A stretch of DNA of 34,134 nt, from NCBI GenBank assembly GCA_947167565.1, contig CAMVIN010000010.1:1-34134 (forward strand), in the 5' to 3' direction. The position numbers and the translations under genes are program-made. This stretch comes from an uncultured Clostridia bacterium. Its GTDB lineage: Bacteria > Bacillota > Clostridia > Lachnospirales > Lachnospiraceae. The notes beneath the pieces are model-generated. The model was not told where the DNA came from. It searched no databases and saw only the letters and a program-made list of their open reading frames with translations. Of this stretch, positions 34,103 to 34,134 are shown in pieces (position 1 is the stretch's first letter; each line of letters begins with the position of its first letter).

Positions 34103-34134
34103 ATGAAAACATTAAATTCATTATTTAAGCAGGT
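34103..34134 (+). CDS. Start of an unidentified gene, cut by the window end
   Basis: An ATG at 34103 opens MKTLNSLFKQ and runs off the window. AGAGAGG lies about 11 bases upstream. The piece is too short to identify. Its position beside an AgrC/AgrA-like pair makes a peptide or AgrB-type gene possible, but the sequence shown does not establish this. Confidence 0.3.
   Translation, partial: MKTLNSLFKQ

Overview
The window looks like the chromosome of a low-GC, spore-forming, monoderm member of the Clostridia, most probably Lachnospiraceae. The pointers are an alpha/beta-type small acid-soluble spore protein, a rubrerythrin, a CIRCE/HrcA operator, a ZTP riboswitch, a DUF5721-like gene, a SwrC-type RND exporter, an AgrC/AgrA-like pair and a SpaA-type cell-wall adhesin. 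Genes are densely packed and mostly on the + strand. I see no rRNA, tRNA, CRISPR array or insertion sequence.

Layout. 1-4.7 kb: the 3' part of a surface adhesin converging on two leftward genes, a CNNM/CorC-type membrane protein and an ABC-F ATPase. 4.8-6.65 kb: a GH13 debranching-enzyme relative with lost catalytic residues and an N-terminus in a different frame. 6.65-9.6 kb: a small Cys-rich protein, a DUF5721-like protein, then htpG behind a perfect CIRCE and a strong promoter; htpG is frameshifted near codon 494. 9.6-18.2 kb: a probable transcription unit of a membrane-free chemoreceptor fused to a sugar-binding-protein-like domain, a PAS/degenerate-GGDEF/EAL protein, an RND exporter with a roughly 280-residue coiled-coil insertion, and glutamate racemase. 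18.2-22 kb: an M23 peptidase, a membrane protein, an RluA-type pseudouridine synthase, a DJ-1 family protein, recU and a spore protein. 22-25.7 kb: a cation/Ca antiporter, a secreted GH43 glycosidase and a DUF3783-like protein. 25.7-31.5 kb: rubrerythrin, then a ZTP-riboswitch-controlled pair for the last two steps of IMP synthesis (stand-alone AICAR transformylase and a PurO-like IMP cyclohydrolase), a STAS-kinase fusion, malQ and a small protein. 31.5-34.1 kb: a leftward sensor kinase/LytTR regulator operon, a remnant of a RhuM-type gene and the start of an unidentified gene.

How the genes work together. The ZTP riboswitch fits its operon because ZTP derives from the AICAR-transformylase substrate. 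MalQ and the GH13 relative both belong to alpha-glucan metabolism. The chemoreceptor, c-di-GMP phosphodiesterase and exporter may form a signalling and export unit, but that is inferred from adjacency only. Two hairpins (18187 and 25686) carry the Shine-Dalgarno sequence of the following gene in their 3' arm, a shared design that invites a test for translational control. Two genes (GH13 and htpG) carry what look like small deletions that change frame.
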